Below, piece after piece: positions 53,899 through 63,900 of a stretch of 64,000 nucleotides of DNA. Location: positions 1,866,914 through 1,930,913 of the forward strand of contig NC_030991.1 of NCBI RefSeq assembly GCF_000149955.1, read 5' to 3'. The translations under genes and the position numbers were made by a program. This DNA is from Fusarium oxysporum f. sp. lycopersici 4287 (Eukaryota; Ascomycota; Sordariomycetes; Hypocreales; Nectriaceae). Every line of letters starts with the position of its first letter. Within the stretch, counting starts at the first letter, position 1. The notes beneath the pieces were generated by a model, which saw nothing but the letters and a program-made list of their open reading frames with translations, was not told the DNA's origin and did no database searches.

Positions 53899-54461
53899 AT
53901 CAGTGGTGGTGTTTCTTCGTCCGATTCTCCCATTGCGCTACCCTCCCCATTCTGGCCCTCATTTTCGTCATGCTTAAACCTTTCGTCCTCTTCGTCTTCT
54001 TTTTCTTCTTCATCCATATCACCGGCTTCAGAATCGCCAGACTTCATCATGACAATGCTCTCAATCGCTCAAGGTGTTGTGCTCACAGTGTTCCCCTTAA
54101 TTAGCTCTCTCTTCACCAAAGTCAGTTTTAACGTCGACTCCATCGGGTGACTTGATAGATTACCAAAACCCCTCGGTCAAAGCATTAGCCTGTTTCCAAA
54201 GCTCATGGCTCCACAATGCTGATATCAAACTAGCAAAACCCCAGATAATACAGTAGGCAGTGGTAATATTGTTTAGTAACCCAGCATATCCGTCTGGCAA
54301 GGAGTGTTGATAGCTGTATCAAAAATTAGCACCATCAGCCATGATATCTTGTTACTCACAGTGGACTCGGCGACATATGATAATGATCTGACATAAGGAG
54401 TGCCTCGAGCGTGACTTCGGACCCCTGGAAAAAGCTCGTTAGGGTCCCTGATGGAATCCAC
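53899..54461 (-). pseudogene. Broken host gene ending at the hAT insertion
   Basis: On the minus strand, protein-like stretches follow each other: P-N-E-L-F-P-G-V-R-S from an ATG at 54461, a hydrophobic Y-C-I-I-W-G-F-A-S-L-I-S-A-L-W segment, K-L-T-L-V-K-R-E-L-I-K-G, and a very acidic tail (E-E-E-K-E-D-E-E-D-E-R). They are separated by frame changes and an in-frame TGA. The acidic frame runs into the hAT TIR at 53898. This looks like a dead gene, perhaps interrupted by the hAT. The family is not recognised. Confidence 0.4.
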
Positions 54462-54517
54462 TGCGGGACATGGCGTACGCTCTGGTGCTTTGTTTATACT
54501 TAAAATGATATTCGTTT

Positions 54518-55558
54518 CTAGTGAAGCTTTCTTCTGAAATCAACCTCGAAGTTGACTCCTGAGTTATCATCCCAATATTCCTGACCATTGACGATATATC
54601 GCACACAAAAGAACAAAGGGCTCGAGTCAAGCTCATCCGCATCAAAGAGCCTAATGCCAACAACAAATTTATAGTAATTTTTCCCATTCCTAGAGATTGG
54701 AGCACGATAATACTGCGCTGGGGCTTCGGAGACCGTTTTCCAATAATCTCGCGTAAAACGGCAAATGATAGATTTTTCAAAGGCCAAGTTGGCTACCACG
54801 ATAAGGACATAGAGAGCCATGCGACGACTAGAGAAATAGAGTCTTTGGACTCTGACATCCATCGACTTTCGCGTCGAATCCTCATCGGGGAAGTTAGGTG
54901 TAAAGATTTCCCATTGAGGCGACGAGGCTACTTGCTGGTTGGTTATCCTTTCATCCAAGAGTGGATCCTTGCTCACAAATGATGAACTTGTGTCGATTGT
55001 CAGTGGTTTGTCGGCGCTCGAAAAGTAGCGTACATGCTCCAAATCTGGGCCAAAATGAACAGTCTTGAACGAAGGCTGCTTTTCGGCACTACGACGATGA
55101 CCGAATACATGCAGAGCCGGACGTGACTGTTGCTGCATCCTTTCTCCCCCTCTTTGGACGTGACCTCCATCGGTTGTAACAATCGCCGTGTAACTGGGCG
55201 TTGTCGCAGAGGAAGCGCAGTTCAGTCCTCCAGTGTGTTGTTGATTCATTGTGACCCTTCCGTTTGCAGTACAATTGGGATGCCCATGTTGAGGGTCGCC
55301 CTGGGGCTTCTTTTTCGAAGTGGCTTGTGATGGCAGGGTATTCAATCGCAAAATCCGCCTGGCGCATTCTTGCAAGCCTTTGGAAGTCTTGAAATCCTTG
55401 CCAAATGATTGGAAGATACTATTATCATTGGAGTTATGTAAAGTTGAATCTCTTGGAGTGATCGAACAAATGGACGTCACACCACGATATTGTTGGGTTG
55501 GACTACGCGATCGTAGTGGCATTGCCGGGGCACTTATGGCTTCTGATCTTGCCTCCAT
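54518..55558 (-). CDS. CBM21-domain PP1 regulatory (glycogen-targeting) subunit, copy B
   Basis: 346 residues from the ATG at 55558. The first 150 residues are unstructured, S/T/Q-rich. Residues 165-169 are K-T-V-H-F, a PP1-docking R/K-x-V-x-F motif. The CBM21 module lies at about 233-343 (V-R-V-Q-R-L-Y-F, N-L-A-F-E-K-S, R-F-T-R-D-Y-W-K-T, V-N-G-Q-E-Y-W-D-D-N). It is a paralogue of the gene at 29893-30591 with a longer N-terminus. The expected role is to tether PP1 to glycogen. The frame is intact, and no intron is needed. Confidence 0.85.
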   Translation of the reverse strand: MEARSEAISAPAMPLRSRSPTQQYRGVTSICSITPRDSTLHNSNDNSIFQSFGKDFKTSKGLQECARRILRLNTLPSQATSKKKPQGDPQHGHPNCTANGRVTMNQQHTGGLNCASSATTPSYTAIVTTDGGHVQRGGERMQQQSRPALHVFGHRRSAEKQPSFKTVHFGPDLEHVRYFSSADKPLTIDTSSSFVSKDPLLDERITNQQVASSPQWEIFTPNFPDEDSTRKSMDVRVQRLYFSSRRMALYVLIVVANLAFEKSIICRFTRDYWKTVSEAPAQYYRAPISRNGKNYYKFVVGIRLFDADELDSSPLFFCVRYIVNGQEYWDDNSGVNFEVDFRRKLH

Positions 55559-57123
55559 GTGTCTGCATACGAGCGGGGGTCAGGTGTCGACGGAATGCAA
55601 GCAGAAACAGCAGGAAAATGATTGGATACTGGTTGAGAGCCCGCGCTTGGGGCGTCCTTTTCGTATGTAATTTGGGAGAAATAGATGTCGAAGAGCTGTA
55701 TCTTACGTGTGGTATGATATATGAGGCGAACGATTACAATGCGTGATTTCCGCTGGACAACACAGCAAGAGGCTGGCGTAGATAAAAGCATCCTGGCAGG
55801 TGGAGGTTTATTTGATTTGGTTATGATGGGGGAGGAGGGATTTGTGTTACATGTTGAAGGTGTGATTGGTGATTCAATGTTGACTTTTGTTTATGACGAA
55901 TATGGCCGTGGGTTCATGGGTCATCGAAGATATGGTGACACTGCTGCCAGTGCGGGGAGTCACATGTGAGAAAAACCAATGATTCCGAGCATATCGCTCT
56001 TCCTATGCCTCAGAGGACCTAAATTGTACCATCATAGTTTTCAAAATCATGATACGACAAGGAAATTGTCTCAAAAGTAACATGTGAAATCACCACACCG
56101 CAGGCGGCTCAAATTATGAATACGTCATTGCAGTCAGTATTGTCCAATAGTAATTGAAGTTTCCTAACATATACTCCAGCCAGACATGTGAGATGCCACA
56201 AGAAGTTAGAAAGGGTGACGTTGACGTACCATCATCAAAGCCTCAATTCTCGTACTGACAGCGGGGTCGGTCGAATTAAAATGCCTCAAACGAGAGGTAC
56301 TTTACTGCCTACCTAATTTCTATTTATGATAGGAGTACTAGCAATTCCCGTAGTTACAAAGAGGAACCAAGCACACGCTACACCAATAATCAGTCTGTCC
56401 CCTTCTTCCATTGCCGTCACTCTCCCCAAGGGGCCCTCTTTTTGGCTTTTTGACCTCACTTGGCCTTGTCGAAGGCCCTGACATGCAAAGTAGTCCAACC
56501 TCATGTGCCGGCAGACAAGGGGCTCTTTTTGCTATATTTTAGGGTCGGATTCGCCCCCCCCGCGATGCCTCTTCCTTGACTGACTTTCTTGATATATGTT
56601 GAATCAGGCGTTGTAAATGCACTCTCGCCTCTTCCTATGAATCATATACCCCTTCCCGTTTGGCTGGGGCCTGTGTAGTTAAGCAATATAGCTATTGAAA
56701 AGGGCCACATCAAGAAGAAGGTCCAACAAAGTGCCTGCCGAGGGCCGCGGCGGAGGGGATGATCATAGGCATAATATGACCTCAACTGGCCACCTCGATC
56801 AACATGGTTCATTTCGTCGTTATAAGCGGCAGCAACTGTCGGAGATTTTATTACCTTCACAGCTTCGTCACCAAAAAAAAGCGCTGTATCGGCTTGGCCT
56901 CTGACTTCTTAGAAGACGGCCTCTTCCTCTTTCGATCAACTCGCTCGTCGCCCGTGAACACAGTAGAGTCAAGCGAGAGTTGCATAGAATAGAATCAGGC
57001 GAGAAGTATGTGGAATCAGATTCACAACCCCAAAGTATGGTCCACGTTTCATATCCAGTCGCATGAACCTAGTGGTAATATGTGACAGTTCCCCTACTTG
57101 TAGTAAATTTTCAGGTGGCCTGA
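55559..57123. other. Intergenic
   Basis: 1.6 kb with only short frames and no supported feature. The last part is the 3' flank of the CDK gene. Confidence 0.4.
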
Positions 57124-58220
57124 CTACGCAAGAAAGCCTTCAAAGTAAGGGTGGTTGCAGGCCTGTTTAGCCGAAATGCGTCTAGCCGGATTGTAGATCA
57201 GCGTCATATCGAGAAGTTCGAGGCTTGCTTTGTTGAGGTTATCGCAGAGGGCCTGATCGTAGTTACGTTGCCACTTAGGAAACGAGGACTTGAAATCGCG
57301 GTACGAGGTAACTCCAGGCCAAACGTCTTCCGTAGGAGTGCCCAATGTGCTAGGGCATCAAAGTCAGACTTCTCACTCACAGCATATGCGAGGATTATAA
57401 ACTTACCGGAAGATTTTAAAGATCTCATCAATCTCAGAGTCACCAGGAAACAGCGGCTTTCGAACGCACATCTCTGCAAAGATACAGCCGACAGACCACA
57501 TATCAACACCCGTCGAGTATTGTTTTCCGTCCAGTAGAAGTTCAGGTGCTCGGTACCAGAGCGTCACGACATCATGAGTGTATGGGCGCAGAGGCACACC
57601 AAACGCTCGTGCCAGCCCAAAATCGGCTAACTTGAGATTTCCTTCCTTGTCGATGAGGAGATTAGCGGGCTTCAGATCTCGGTGCAAGATACGGTGGGAG
57701 TGACAGTATTTGACGCCAGCACAAAGTTGGTACATGAATTTTCTAACCACCATGTCATCCATGCCTAGTTGCATGAGGTATGCCAATGATCCCTCCGGAA
57801 GCACCTTGCCTCGTCCACCGTCACTGGCCGGTAAGGTCTCCATGTACCTTTTCAGGTCGATATCAAGTAATTCGAAAACGAGGTAAAGATTGTGGTAATC
57901 AGCGTGAACGATGTTGAGAAGACGCAAGATGTTAGGGTGCTGCAGTTCCTTGAGGAGAGAAATCTCCCGGATGGAAGTGCTCGGTACGCCCTCGCCCTCG
58001 GCTTCAAGATGTATTTTTTTCAATGCGACAATTCGTCCCTCATTTGCAAGGTCACGAGCCTTGAAAATAGCACCGCAAGCACCTGGTAGGTTTAGTTAGT
58101 CCGGCAATTAAATAGGAATATATTAGAAAATACGATGGCTGCATAAATGGTGGCCAAGGCCCCAGCGCTAGGGTCAGACGTACCTTGGCCAATCTTCTCT
58201 AACTTCTGGTAATTATCCAT
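57124..58220 (-). CDS. CDK1/Cdc2-type cyclin-dependent kinase paralogue without Thr14/Tyr15
   Basis: Exons 58220-58184, 58082-57407 and 57349-57124 give 312 residues. Introns are 101 bp (GTACGT...CCAG) and 57 bp (GTAAGT...CTAG). The protein starts [16 protein letters not shown], so positions 14 and 15 are Ala and Cys instead of the Thr-Tyr that Wee1/Myt1-type kinases phosphorylate in Cdk1. Lys34 (V-A-L-K-K), P-S-T-S-I-R-E (46-52, for PSTAIRE), [16 protein letters not shown] and the activating-loop Thr ([15 protein letters not shown]) are present, so it should be an active cyclin-bound kinase. The S-D-G-G-R-G-K insert is typical of filamentous-fungal Cdc2. No lesion. Fusarium species are known to have a second Cdc2. 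Confidence 0.9.
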
Positions 58221-58642
58221 ACTGTGGGCTTGTGGGCGAGAGTGTTGAGATCTGGGGGAATAATTGTATGAATGGGATTGCGAATTGTATCGCTGTATGA
58301 AAGGATTGGCTTTTGGAGGCTACTGAAAATGATTTTACCGCACGTCATTATTCCGCATCAGGTTGTAAGGTAGGATTTGGTTAGCCAAGGGAAGGCCCTA
58401 GAGAGGAAATGGAGACGGGGAGGATAAATGATAGGGAAAAATGAAGGAGAGAATAGAGAATAGAGATGAGAGGTTTCTGCTGGTCAATAAACGGTCGCTG
58501 CCATGTGCGGGGCCGGTGATGGCTGCGGGCCATGACCTCGGGGTGGCAGCTGCTACTGCCTAGAACAGGCAACGCTTTCAATTGTGTATAAAGAGCTGCA
58601 CGACTCAGTGCATCCTGTCATTAAGATTTTGTTCCTCAGATA
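58221..58642. promoter_or_regulatory. CDK paralogue upstream region
   Basis: About 420 bp between the CDK start codon and the AT-rich MITE. It presumably holds the promoter. No specific motif could be supported. The MITE lies within 430 bp of the start codon. Confidence 0.35.
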
Positions 58643-59083
58643 ACGTATATGATAAGCGAGTGAGCCAGACAAGCGAGTGAGCCACTACATTTCTCACCTT
58701 AAAAGCCCTTTTTTAAACTTTTCTTAAAAGGTCAATTTAACTTTAAAATAGCTAAAAAAAAATAATATAATATATTTAACTACTATATCTTTATATATTA
58801 CTTTTATACAAATTATAACTATTTTCTTTATAAAGTTATCTAGTAAAGTCTATTTACACTGTGAAATACACTGTATTTTAAGGTTTTATATAGAAAATAA
58901 AATAGATAAAAATCTGTTAAAAATATCAATTCATATAATTAACTATACTAAGTATAAAAATATTCTTTTAAGATTTTTAGCTATTTTATTTATGAGTTAG
59001 AACTCTATAGGGTAGGCTGTTTTTTATACTATACAGTATAGTGGCTCACTCGCTTGTCTGGCCCACTCGCTTATCATACACGT
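58643..59083 (+). mobile_element. AT-rich Fot/pogo-type MITE, copy 2
   Basis: 441 bp with ACGT termini and TA on both sides (58641-58642, 59084-59085). Each end holds two direct copies of AAGCGAGTGRGCCA at a 17-bp period, in inverted orientation between the ends. The AT-rich body matches copy 1 at 19967-20378 in order and spacing (CACTGTATTTTAAGGTTTT, GATTTTTAGCTATTTTATTTA, CTATAGGGTA). No coding capacity. The terminal architecture equals that of the Fot1-like element at 36420. Confidence 0.88.
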
Positions 59084-59694
59084 TAATCCTCATTAATTTC
59101 CTGATGCCATCTCAGATCCCTGTAGAGCCAATTGTCTGACACTAAGCGAGTGAAGTTGGTACGGAATACAGACCGGGTCTCTATAACAATTTTTGTTAAA
59201 TGGCAGCTAAGGAGGTCGTCGAAATCGTTGTCGTTAGTTATCTGAGTCGATCCGCGATGCTATCTGTCGTGATGTGCTCGATTGTAAGGTTAAAAATTCG
59301 ATCCGTTAATATCGGGTCCAGACCATTATGTAACGGTAGGGAACTCAAAGTCCCGGCAACATGGTACCTCTGTGTTCTCGTGCCGGTGGTGTGATGCACC
59401 CAGTGCGGCGGTCAATTCAAGTTCAAGCCAATTTTCATGAGAAAGTGAATTACGGCGCTTCTAGCCCGTAACTGTTGAACAGGTGCTGGGGTCTCACGTG
59501 CAAGCAGGGATACTTTAAGATTACAGCCGAAATGGTAAAACCTCCAAGGGGTAGATTTCAACAGAACACAACATGAATACACCAATTCACATCAATGAAC
59601 CGAATACACGTAATGTCTGACAATTAAGAGTCTCAATTGCATCTCAGCGACCCGCGCACCCAAATGCATACGACCTTCGGTTCATTCTATCACC
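59084..59694. other. Probable 5' LTR/leader of the copia element, boundaries not resolved
   Basis: The sequence upstream of gag must include the 5' LTR and primer-binding site if the element is complete. The 3' LTR is outside the window and no clear TG...CA unit or tRNA-complementary site could be fixed, so no boundaries are given. Confidence 0.3.
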
Positions 59695-60936
59695 ATGTCG
59701 GCCAAACACGCCGAGAGGATCATTAGCTACGCGTCTCCGGAGGATTGGGACTCCTGGTCCAACGAATTCAAGAAACTGGCGCACGCCTACGACCTGTGGC
59801 AGTATATTGATCCGACCGATCGCATCCGATGGCCTCAGCGACCAGAACTTCCAGAAATCCGAGACTACCCCAGACAAGCAGATCCGGACGATCCCGATAG
59901 TGGCACAATGACGCCCGGCTCAGATTACGTACCGCCCCGGCGAATCGGAGAGTTGACGTCTGAAGGAAGAGCGGAATACGAGCATGATATCAGGATCTAC
60001 TCTCTGAAAGAAACGGCGTATAGAGAGACGAAGAAACAGGAGCAGAAGCTGGTCGAGTTTGTCCTCAAGACGGTCTCGGCCACGTATCAGAAAACATCCT
60101 GCGTCACGGGAGACCGATTAGACAAGTGGTATCAGGAGCTACGAAGATCTGGAGTGGTATACAACGAACGCCTTCGACCCGAAGCGCGCGACAAGTACCA
60201 CAAAGCCGTACATACAGCCCCGAAGATCAACAAACTCAACGAGTGGGTCACGGAGTGGGAGACGACGATGGCCGAAGCGATCAGCAAGAAAGTCCCTGAT
60301 GCCCTCGACGCGCAATGCTGGGCGGAAGACCTGAACCGAGCAATGTACCATGTTCTCCCCAGCTGGGCATCTACTTTCCGACAACACCGACGTCCTCAAA
60401 TCCTCAATAATTCCCTCAACTATCGAGAGGTCGCTGCCGACATTCGATACGAAGCCAAAATGGCCAACGCTAGCGGAAGGCCGTCAGGAATCAAGAGAGG
60501 CGCATTCGCAGCCACATACGGCGCTGCATCCAGGAACGACAGACCTGCAATCACAGACCGCGATAATGACACTATTGAAGTCCAAGGAGACGCCTCAGAT
60601 TGGGCGACGGACGAAACATCCTATGCACATCGAGATACGCGAGGCCAAGGCCGTGGGCGTAGAGCACGAGGCGGCGGAAGAGGAGTATCAACAAAACGAA
60701 AACGAGCAGAGACGACCGTCAATCCGAACCCGGATGGCCCTACTTGTCGAGGATGTTTAGGTTTCCATGACTGGAAAGGCTGCTGGTACTTATTCCCAGC
60801 CCAGAAAGCCGAAGGATGGGAGCCCAACCAAGCGATACAACGATTAATAAATGACCGTCTCAAGAACGATACTGGTTTGGTGGAGGAAGTCAAACGATTG
60901 TCCAAAAGTAGAGACAGAACCACTCAGGACGAGTGA
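59695..60936 (+). CDS. Ty1/copia gag protein
   Basis: 413 residues from the ATG at 59695 (context CACCATGTCG). The N-terminal half has the copia gag pattern (D-W-D-S-W-S-N-E-F-K-K-L-A) and the C-terminal part is R/G-rich (R-G-R-R-A-R-G-G-G-R-G). A zinc knuckle C-R-G-C-L-G-F-H-D-W-K-G-C is followed by W-Y-L-F-P, a form common in fungal copia elements with one residue fewer than the usual C-x2-C-x4-H-x4-C. It ends with TGA at 60934-60936 followed by C. The pol frame continues in phase 12 bases later. It forms the capsid of the virus-like particle. No internal lesion. Confidence 0.88.
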   Translation: MSAKHAERIISYASPEDWDSWSNEFKKLAHAYDLWQYIDPTDRIRWPQRPELPEIRDYPRQADPDDPDSGTMTPGSDYVPPRRIGELTSEGRAEYEHDIRIYSLKETAYRETKKQEQKLVEFVLKTVSATYQKTSCVTGDRLDKWYQELRRSGVVYNERLRPEARDKYHKAVHTAPKINKLNEWVTEWETTMAEAISKKVPDALDAQCWAEDLNRAMYHVLPSWASTFRQHRRPQILNNSLNYREVAADIRYEAKMANASGRPSGIKRGAFAATYGAASRNDRPAITDRDNDTIEVQGDASDWATDETSYAHRDTRGQGRGRRARGGGRGVSTKRKRAETTVNPNPDGPTCRGCLGFHDWKGCWYLFPAQKAEGWEPNQAIQRLINDRLKNDTGLVEEVKRLSKSRDRTTQDE

Positions 60937-60948
60937 CTTGGGCGGGGT

Positions 60949-63900
60949 ATGGCACACGTCAAGGCAACCTACCTAGTGACGCATAACTTTATCGCAGCCT
61001 TCAACTGTGCCCCCTACCCTCTCAGACATTCTGCCATCCTTGACTCTGGATCGACAATCCATATCTTCAATGAAGTGTGCAGGTTCCTCAACTACCGACC
61101 GGCACCGTCTGGAGACTTCGTCTACGCAGGGGAGTCACCAGTGGCCATTCACGGGTACGGGAACGTGGATATTCGCGTTCAAGGACCTCAAGGACCCTCT
61201 CTTCTCAGATTGCGAGATGTAGCTCATTGCGTAAACTTTGCATGCAATATTGTGTCATACCGCCAGTTGCGGAAAAGGGGCTACTACTGGGATACCAAAG
61301 GGAATAACAACCAAATCCGCAGGAAAGATGATTCAATCCTCTGCACATTGACGGATCATTTCGACCAGTACGTACTGGAGTATATCGACAAATCAACAAC
61401 GGCAGCGGCATTCCTAGCCAAACGGAAACAGTATGATTCGTGGACTAAACGCCCTCCTCGCAGTGGAGACGAAACCTTTTGGCACCTTCGACTTGGACAC
61501 CCAGGGCCTGAAGCACTCAAGCACCTCGTGGGCCAATGTCGGGGGGTGAAGATCAGAGGGATCTCCACGGCTGAGTGTGATGCTTGTGGAATGGCGAAGG
61601 TGAAGCGCCAAGTCCGTCGACAAAGACGAGTTCCACCCGAGAAGGCTGGGATCCGACTCGCTATTGATTTCCACGACATGAGTGGGGATCCAGGCTACAC
61701 TTCAGCTATGCTGGTCACCGACCGTTACTCTGGCTATATCTGGGACTATTATCTTCCCGATCGAACTGCACCAACGCTTATCGGTGCACTTGAGCATCTA
61801 CTCAGAACACTAGAGCGACAACTCCAGTGTAGGCCCGAAGTCATCGAGTGTGATAACGAGATCCCGGATAGTCACCAGGTAAGTGACTTCCTCAGTATCA
61901 AAAACGGGATGCGCCTAGAGCCCTCCGCGCCATATGCCCAAAGTCAAAATGGCGGCGCAGAGCGCTCGGGGGGTGTGATCAAGGAGAAAGCTCGTGCAAT
62001 GAGAGCTGGAGCAAAGCTGCCTTCGTTCCTTTGGGTTGAGATCTGGCGCGCTGCCGTATACCTATACAATAGGACACCCAAGTATATCTACAATTGGAAG
62101 ACGCCATATGAGCGTTTCTACACTTACTTTGCCTTTAGGGACGGCGTGGTTGTCACGGAGCGTAAGCCCGATCAAACACACCTACGCGTGTATGGCTGTA
62201 AAGCCTTTGCGATGACGACCGATGCTTTGAAAAAGAAGAATCGGCGACAACGACTCAATCCCCGAGGGTGGATAGGATACCTGGTCGGGTATAACTCGAC
62301 AAACATCTACAGGGTCTGGAATCCGTTGACCAACAAGGTCATCTCCACTAGAGACGTGATCTTCAACGAGAAGGAGACGTTCTCTGGGGATGTCCAACAC
62401 CTCAAGGATGATTTAAAAGAACTAAACGAGGAAGAACTTATTCAGCATCTCACTGATGCAGAGGTCCCACAGGGATCTAGCATCAATCTGGATGCTTCTA
62501 CCCAAGAAGAAGACGAGGAATTAAGCGCCTTGCCTGAAGGACTAGCGTTTGAGCGGGAGGCTGCAAGTTATCCACATAGAGGGTTTGAACGTGATCTCAC
62601 GATTACGCAGGGTGAGACTGGCAGGACACTAGTCGTAGGAGATCGCAATCGAGAAGAGCCTGACGGGACTGATCACCCCTACACGACCGCTCGATTCACT
62701 CCCTACCTGACCCCGGAGACTTGCCCTCTACGGCCTGCTGCCCTTCTGGTCGCTACTATCAGAGAACCTCCCGTGAGGAAGGAGGGGGAAAACCCCCCTC
62801 AGTTACGAGCTGCCAAGATGGTGCATGTCCCACCTAGCGCTGGCACTTCCCCGGGACGAGACGGCGCAAATGGAGCCCCTCGAGTCATTTCAACTCCGAG
62901 CAGTTACTGGGAGGCCGCATTTAATGCCGGTCGACTCGCATCTGTGAAAGGGACCTGGAATGGCAAGGTGGTGAGTAAGCGGAAGCTCGAGAAGCAGGCG
63001 AGCTCGGCCAGCTGCCACCCTGATAGCGGAGAACCTCAGTTTACGGGAAGTCGAGGGGAATCTACTAAGCTGATGGATTCTCCCAATCGCAAAACACAAT
63101 CTGCAAAGCTGACAGATTTAGGTGACGGCCAACGCCGAATACACCGGCGAGACATGCCAATATTGCCAAAAAGGCATAAAGACCTCAAGAACCATCCACT
63201 AGGTGACCTATTCCGCGAGGCAGAAAAGACTCATCTTGAAAGCCATAAAGAAATGCGCTCCTGGCGTGAGGTTCAGAGAGAAGAAGCCGCAGGCAAGGAA
63301 CTCCTGGACTGCATGTGGGTTTATGTATACAAGTTCGACAAGCACGGATGGTTCACCAAGTGCAAGGCCCGGCTCGTTGTACGAGGCGATCAACAGGCCA
63401 AGTCGACACACGAGGATACCTATGCATCCACACTTGCCGGCAGATCTTTCCGAACACTCATGGCTATAGCTGCTCGCTTTGATTTAGAACTTCTCCAGTA
63501 TGATGTCGTCAACGCCTTTGTCAATGCTGAACTGAAACAGGACGTCTATATGCGGATGCCCGGAGGCTACCGGAAGCCTGGCCTGATCCTCAAACTTCAG
63601 AAAGCACTATACGGCTTGCGCCAGTCACCATTACTTTGGCAAAAGGAACTAACCACCACCCTTACGAACATTGGGTTCAAGTCTGTACCTCACGAGCCAT
63701 GCTGTCTCTCGAAAGGAGGAATATTGATATTCTTCTATGTGGACGACCTCATTGTTGCCTACGAGAAGACCAATCAAAGATCGGTCGAATGGACGATAGG
63801 CAAGCTTCGAGAAAAGTACCAACTCTCTGGAGGAGATATGCTACAGTGGTTTCTTGGAATTGAGATTATTCGCGACCGAAACCAACGTCTGATTTGGCTG

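Noticed and set aside
59084..59694. A defined copia 5' LTR and primer-binding site
   Set aside because: Without the 3' LTR no boundary can be fixed, and no convincing tRNA-complementary site was seen.
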